Source: Collinsella sp. (GTDB taxonomy: Bacteria > Actinomycetota > Coriobacteriia > Coriobacteriales > Coriobacteriaceae). From it: 64,000 nucleotides of DNA. The notes below the pieces were generated by a model. The model searched no databases and was not told the origin of the DNA. It saw only the letters and a list, made by a program, of their open reading frames with translations. The stretch covers positions 62,001 to 126,000 of the forward strand of contig DXZS01000017.1 of NCBI GenBank assembly GCA_019419505.1. Direction: 5' to 3'. Of the stretch, positions 61,838 to 64,000 are shown in pieces (positions within the stretch are counted from its first letter, which is position 1; every line of letters starts with the position of its first letter). A program made the translations under genes and the position numbers.

Positions 61838-61980
61838 AAAAAGGGGACAGTTTAATTTGGCAGGTTTTTTCTGCGGTTTTGTCCTTTTAGCGAAAAGCGC
61901 CCCGCAACTGGTTCAATTCCAGTTGCGGGGCGCTTGCGTTTGCCATGATAAAACCTGCCAAAATAAACCTGTCTCTTTTT
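61838..61980. repeat. Palindrome with GGGACAG/GGCAGGTTTT arms
   Basis: The left arm (61838-61868) and right arm (61950-61980) are imperfect inverse copies of AAAAAGGGGACAG ... TTTGGCAGGTTTT. The centre holds a perfect 15-bp hairpin, GCGCCCCGCAACTGG. A half-copy of the arm is at 7094-7125. It separates proC from a convergent small gene and may also end both transcripts. Confidence 0.7.
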
Positions 61981-61986
61981 GGCAGG

Positions 61987-62160
61987 TTAGTCCCAGAAGC
62001 TGTCTTCTTCGTCCTCGGACTTGGGGCCGCGGTCGACATACATCTTATGGGTGCGCTTCTCCATTACAAAGGCAAGAATCGCAAACAGCAGGATGCCGCC
62101 GGCGAAAAGGATGGCAAAACCGGTGCGGGTGCCAAACAAAAAGGAAAAAACTGCGTCCAT
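61987..62160 (-). CDS. Small single-pass membrane protein (57 aa)
   Basis: An open frame of 57 residues. A hydrophobic helix from about 12-33 (GFAILFAGGILLFAILAF) is followed by EKRTHKMYVDRGPKSEDEEDS. The start is ATG at 62160 with AAGAAGG upstream and the stop is TAA at 61987. No family was recognised. Coding is supported by the ribosome site, the clean membrane-plus-charged-tail layout and its position between terminator-like structures. Confidence 0.7.
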   Translation of the reverse strand: MDAVFSFLFGTRTGFAILFAGGILLFAILAFVMEKRTHKMYVDRGPKSEDEEDSFWD

Positions 62161-62271
62161 TGGGTGCCTTCTTGCGTAGTTGAGTTGGGTCGTAAACGCT
62201 CATAAGTATATACTTGCCCATACATGTACAAGGTTGCAACCTAAATGGAATGTATATCGCCGGAGGATCTA

Positions 62272-63555
62272 ATGCTTGATATCAAGTTTGTTCGCGAGAA
62301 CCCCGATGCCATCGATGTCGCCATGGCTAACCGCCAGACGTCTTGGGATCGCGAGAAGTTCTTTGAGCTCGACGACGAGCGTCGTGCCGTCATCACCGAG
62401 GTCGAGGAACTTCAAGCCACGCGCAATGCCGAGTCCAAGAAGATCGGCGCCCTGATGAAGGAGGGCAAGAAGGACGAGGCCGAGGCCGCCAAGGAGGCCG
62501 TGCGCGCCGTCAACGAGAAGATTGACGGTCTGGCCGAGCGCCGCACCGCCCTCGAGCAGGAGCAGTACGACTTCATGGCTCACCTGCCCAACATTCCTTG
62601 CGAGGCCACGCCGTACGGCAAGGACGAGGACGAGAACATCGAGCGCCGTCGTTGGGGCACCCCGCGCGAGTTCGACTTCGACTTTAAGCCGCACTGGGAT
62701 CTGGGCACCGACCTCGACATCCTTGACTTCGAGCGCGGCAACAAGCTCTCCGGCAGCCGCTTCACCGTTCTCGGTGGCGCCGGCGCCCGTCTTGAGCGCG
62801 CCCTCATCAACTTCTTCCTCGATACGCACACCAGCCGTGGTTTTAAGGAGTGGTGGCCGCCCATCGTCGTCAAGCGTCAGACCATGTTCGGCACGGGCCA
62901 GCTGCCCAAGTTCGAGGACGACGCCTATCACGTCTCGGGCGACAACTTCCTGATCCCCACCGCCGAGGTCGTGCTCACCAACCTGCACGCCGGTGAGGTC
63001 CTCGACGCCGATACCCTGCCGCGCCGCTACACCGCCTTCACCCCCTGCTTCCGCGAGGAGGCCGGCTCCGCTGGTCGCGATACCCGCGGCATCATTCGCC
63101 AGCACGAGTTCGACAAGGTCGAGATGGTCAAGTTTGCCAAGCCGGAGGAGTCCGACGAGGAGCTCGAGAGCATGACCGCCGAGGCCGAGTTCCTGCTGCA
63201 GCAGCTGGGTCTTCCGTATCGCGTGATTAGCCTGTGCACCGGCGACCTGGGCTTCTCCGCCCGTCAGACCTACGACGTCGAGGTCTGGCTGCCGAGCTAC
63301 AACGCCTACAAGGAGATCAGCTCCTGCTCCAACTGCGGTGACTTCCAGGCCCGTCGCGCCAACATCAAGTATCGCGACCCCGAGAACTTCAAGGGTTCGC
63401 GCTATCTGCACACCCTCAACGGTTCCGGTCTGCCGGCTGGCCGTACCATGGCAGCCATTCTGGAGAACTACCAGAACGCTGACGGCACCATCACGATCCC
63501 CGAGGTTCTGCGTCCCTACATGGGCGGCCTCGAGAAGATCGAGCCGGTCGCGTAG
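62272..63555 (+). CDS. serS: Seryl-tRNA synthetase
   Basis: The 427-residue class II synthetase. It has the N-terminal long coiled-coil arm (about 25-105, binding tRNA-Ser), motif 2 FREEAGSAGRDTRGIIRQHEF and motif 3 LNGSGLPAGRTMAAILENYQ (both cited as landmarks). GGAGGA precedes the ATG at 62272. No T-box is seen upstream, unlike pheS. Confidence 0.96.
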   Translation: MLDIKFVRENPDAIDVAMANRQTSWDREKFFELDDERRAVITEVEELQATRNAESKKIGALMKEGKKDEAEAAKEAVRAVNEKIDGLAERRTALEQEQYDFMAHLPNIPCEATPYGKDEDENIERRRWGTPREFDFDFKPHWDLGTDLDILDFERGNKLSGSRFTVLGGAGARLERALINFFLDTHTSRGFKEWWPPIVVKRQTMFGTGQLPKFEDDAYHVSGDNFLIPTAEVVLTNLHAGEVLDADTLPRRYTAFTPCFREEAGSAGRDTRGIIRQHEFDKVEMVKFAKPEESDEELESMTAEAEFLLQQLGLPYRVISLCTGDLGFSARQTYDVEVWLPSYNAYKEISSCSNCGDFQARRANIKYRDPENFKGSRYLHTLNGSGLPAGRTMAAILENYQNADGTITIPEVLRPYMGGLEKIEPVA

Positions 63556-63578
63556 ATTGGCTGCATAAGCGATTTGCT

Positions 63579-63607
63579 AGGGCACTCCTTTTTGGGGTGC
63601 CCTTTTT
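63579..63607 (+). terminator. serS terminator
   Basis: AGGGCACTCC pairs with GGGGTGCCCT around a TTTTT loop; a T run follows. Confidence 0.85.
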
Positions 63608-63653
63608 GTGTGCGGCCATACCATGCTGTGCGGACAGCTCAATAGAAAACACA

Positions 63654-63667
63654 CGAACAACTGTTCT
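63654..63667. promoter_or_regulatory. LexA-type box upstream of the terminal gene
   Basis: CGAACAACTGTTCT contains a perfect GAAC-N4-GTTC dyad, 60 bp before the ATG at 63727. A TATACA hexamer overlaps its right side. Confidence 0.45.
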
Positions 63668-63726
63668 GTATACAGCCATCTACCTGCTATGCTTTTGCTA
63701 AATAAGAGCGAGAGAAAGGGGACGCG

Positions 63727-64000
63727 ATGGAGCTGTTTGATGATCGGGTGGTTTTGTTTGAGAGCGATGAAGGTGGGGAACGTCTCGCGGTAACGTGTGA
63801 GCCATCGGGCATGGGTGGTTTGGTGGTGCGGCAGGCGAGCGAGGGTCCGTTGACCCAATGGTGCTTTGAGGAGTCGCCGCATGTGGTCGAGACCTTTGTG
63901 ACGCATGAGGGACTTGTGGCGCTTGAGCAGTTCTATGGAGTTGGGACTTCTAACCAGGTGGCGCGCATGCTGAGTATCTCGTTTGCCGATTATGACTGTG
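63727..64000 (+). CDS. Hypothetical protein, truncated by the window edge
   Basis: Ninety-one codons are visible, from ATG 63727 (AGAAAGGGGACGC upstream) to the edge without a stop. The sequence starts MELFDDRVVLFESDEGGERLAV and includes TNQVARM-like SNQVARMLSISF. I do not recognise it. A LexA-type box upstream suggests DNA-damage control (inference). Confidence 0.6.
   Translation, partial: MELFDDRVVLFESDEGGERLAVTCEPSGMGGLVVRQASEGPLTQWCFEESPHVVETFVTHEGLVALEQFYGVGTSNQVARMLSISFADYDC

Noticed and set aside
62161..62271. T-box before serS
   Set aside because: No T-box consensus or terminator-antiterminator pair is present in this short spacer.

Overview
The window looks like chromosome of a high-GC actinobacterium of class Coriobacteriia, most like Collinsella. 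This is inferred from the base composition, the gene content (a Tad/Flp pilus operon, a CbiM-CbiQ-CbiO cobalt transporter, a T-box on pheS) and protein style. No 16S rRNA gene lies in the window, so the genus is an inference. Most of the DNA is dense, GC-rich housekeeping sequence. It is interrupted by an accessory/defence stretch (about 11.2-17.6 kb) and a visibly AT-rich island (about 39.2-41.5 kb).

Layout. 0.1-4.0 kb: recQ, a GntR/UTRA regulator and a SIS-domain sugar-phosphate deglycase/isomerase with a well-formed promoter-operator. 4.2-7.8 kb: an L-2-hydroxyacid dehydrogenase, metA, 5-formyl-THF cyclo-ligase and a HicAB toxin-antitoxin pair. 8.2-11.2 kb: an M16C metalloprotease. 11.2-17.6 kb: an AlbA_2/ATP-binding regulator behind a repeat array, a hypothetical gene, a divergent Sau3AI-type restriction-modification pair and a DUF5710 protein. 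17.9-24.8 kb: tRNA-Val, an EamA transporter, a large DUF4012 membrane protein, glmM and an M32 carboxypeptidase. 25-29 kb: a T-box leader with pheS and pheT. 29.2-32 kb: cobalt ECF transporter genes under a palindromic operator. 32-36 kb: a phospholipase-C-like protein, an endonuclease-like hypothetical and pyruvate kinase. 36.2-39 kb: a P-type Ca2+-ATPase preceded by a candidate structured leader RNA. 39.2-41.5 kb: AT-rich island with a thioredoxin-like/secreted/membrane cassette and a DUF2975-YozG pair. 41.5-42.7 kb: rsgA. 42.9-52.5 kb: tad/flp pilus operon. 52.6-53.15 kb: a putative toxin-antitoxin pair. 53.3-64 kb: tRNA-Phe, an atypical GH5 protein, rsmI, metG, rsmA, tatD, tRNA-Leu, a stomatin-like protein, rlmH, proC, a 57-residue membrane protein, serS and a truncated gene at the edge.

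How the parts work together. The tad genes overlap at ATGA/TAATG junctions and read as one translationally coupled operon: CpaB, TadZ, TadA/CpaF, TadB, TadC, Flp pilin and several TadE/TadG-like pseudopilins. Four of these small proteins share an A-Q-x-T-(V/T)-E processing motif. The methylase and endonuclease diverge from a 149-bp region that carries four GATC sites, two of them in a perfect hairpin.

The most interesting non-coding signals are: the kissing-loop leader before the Ca2+-ATPase; a set of seven large intergenic palindromes (about 90-175 bp), several built from repeated 19-mers in both orientations; the GAGAGATA repeat array before the AlbA_2 gene; a duplicated tRNA-Leu 3' end; LexA-type boxes before hicAB and the last gene; and a 10-bp-period tandem operator around the SIS promoter.
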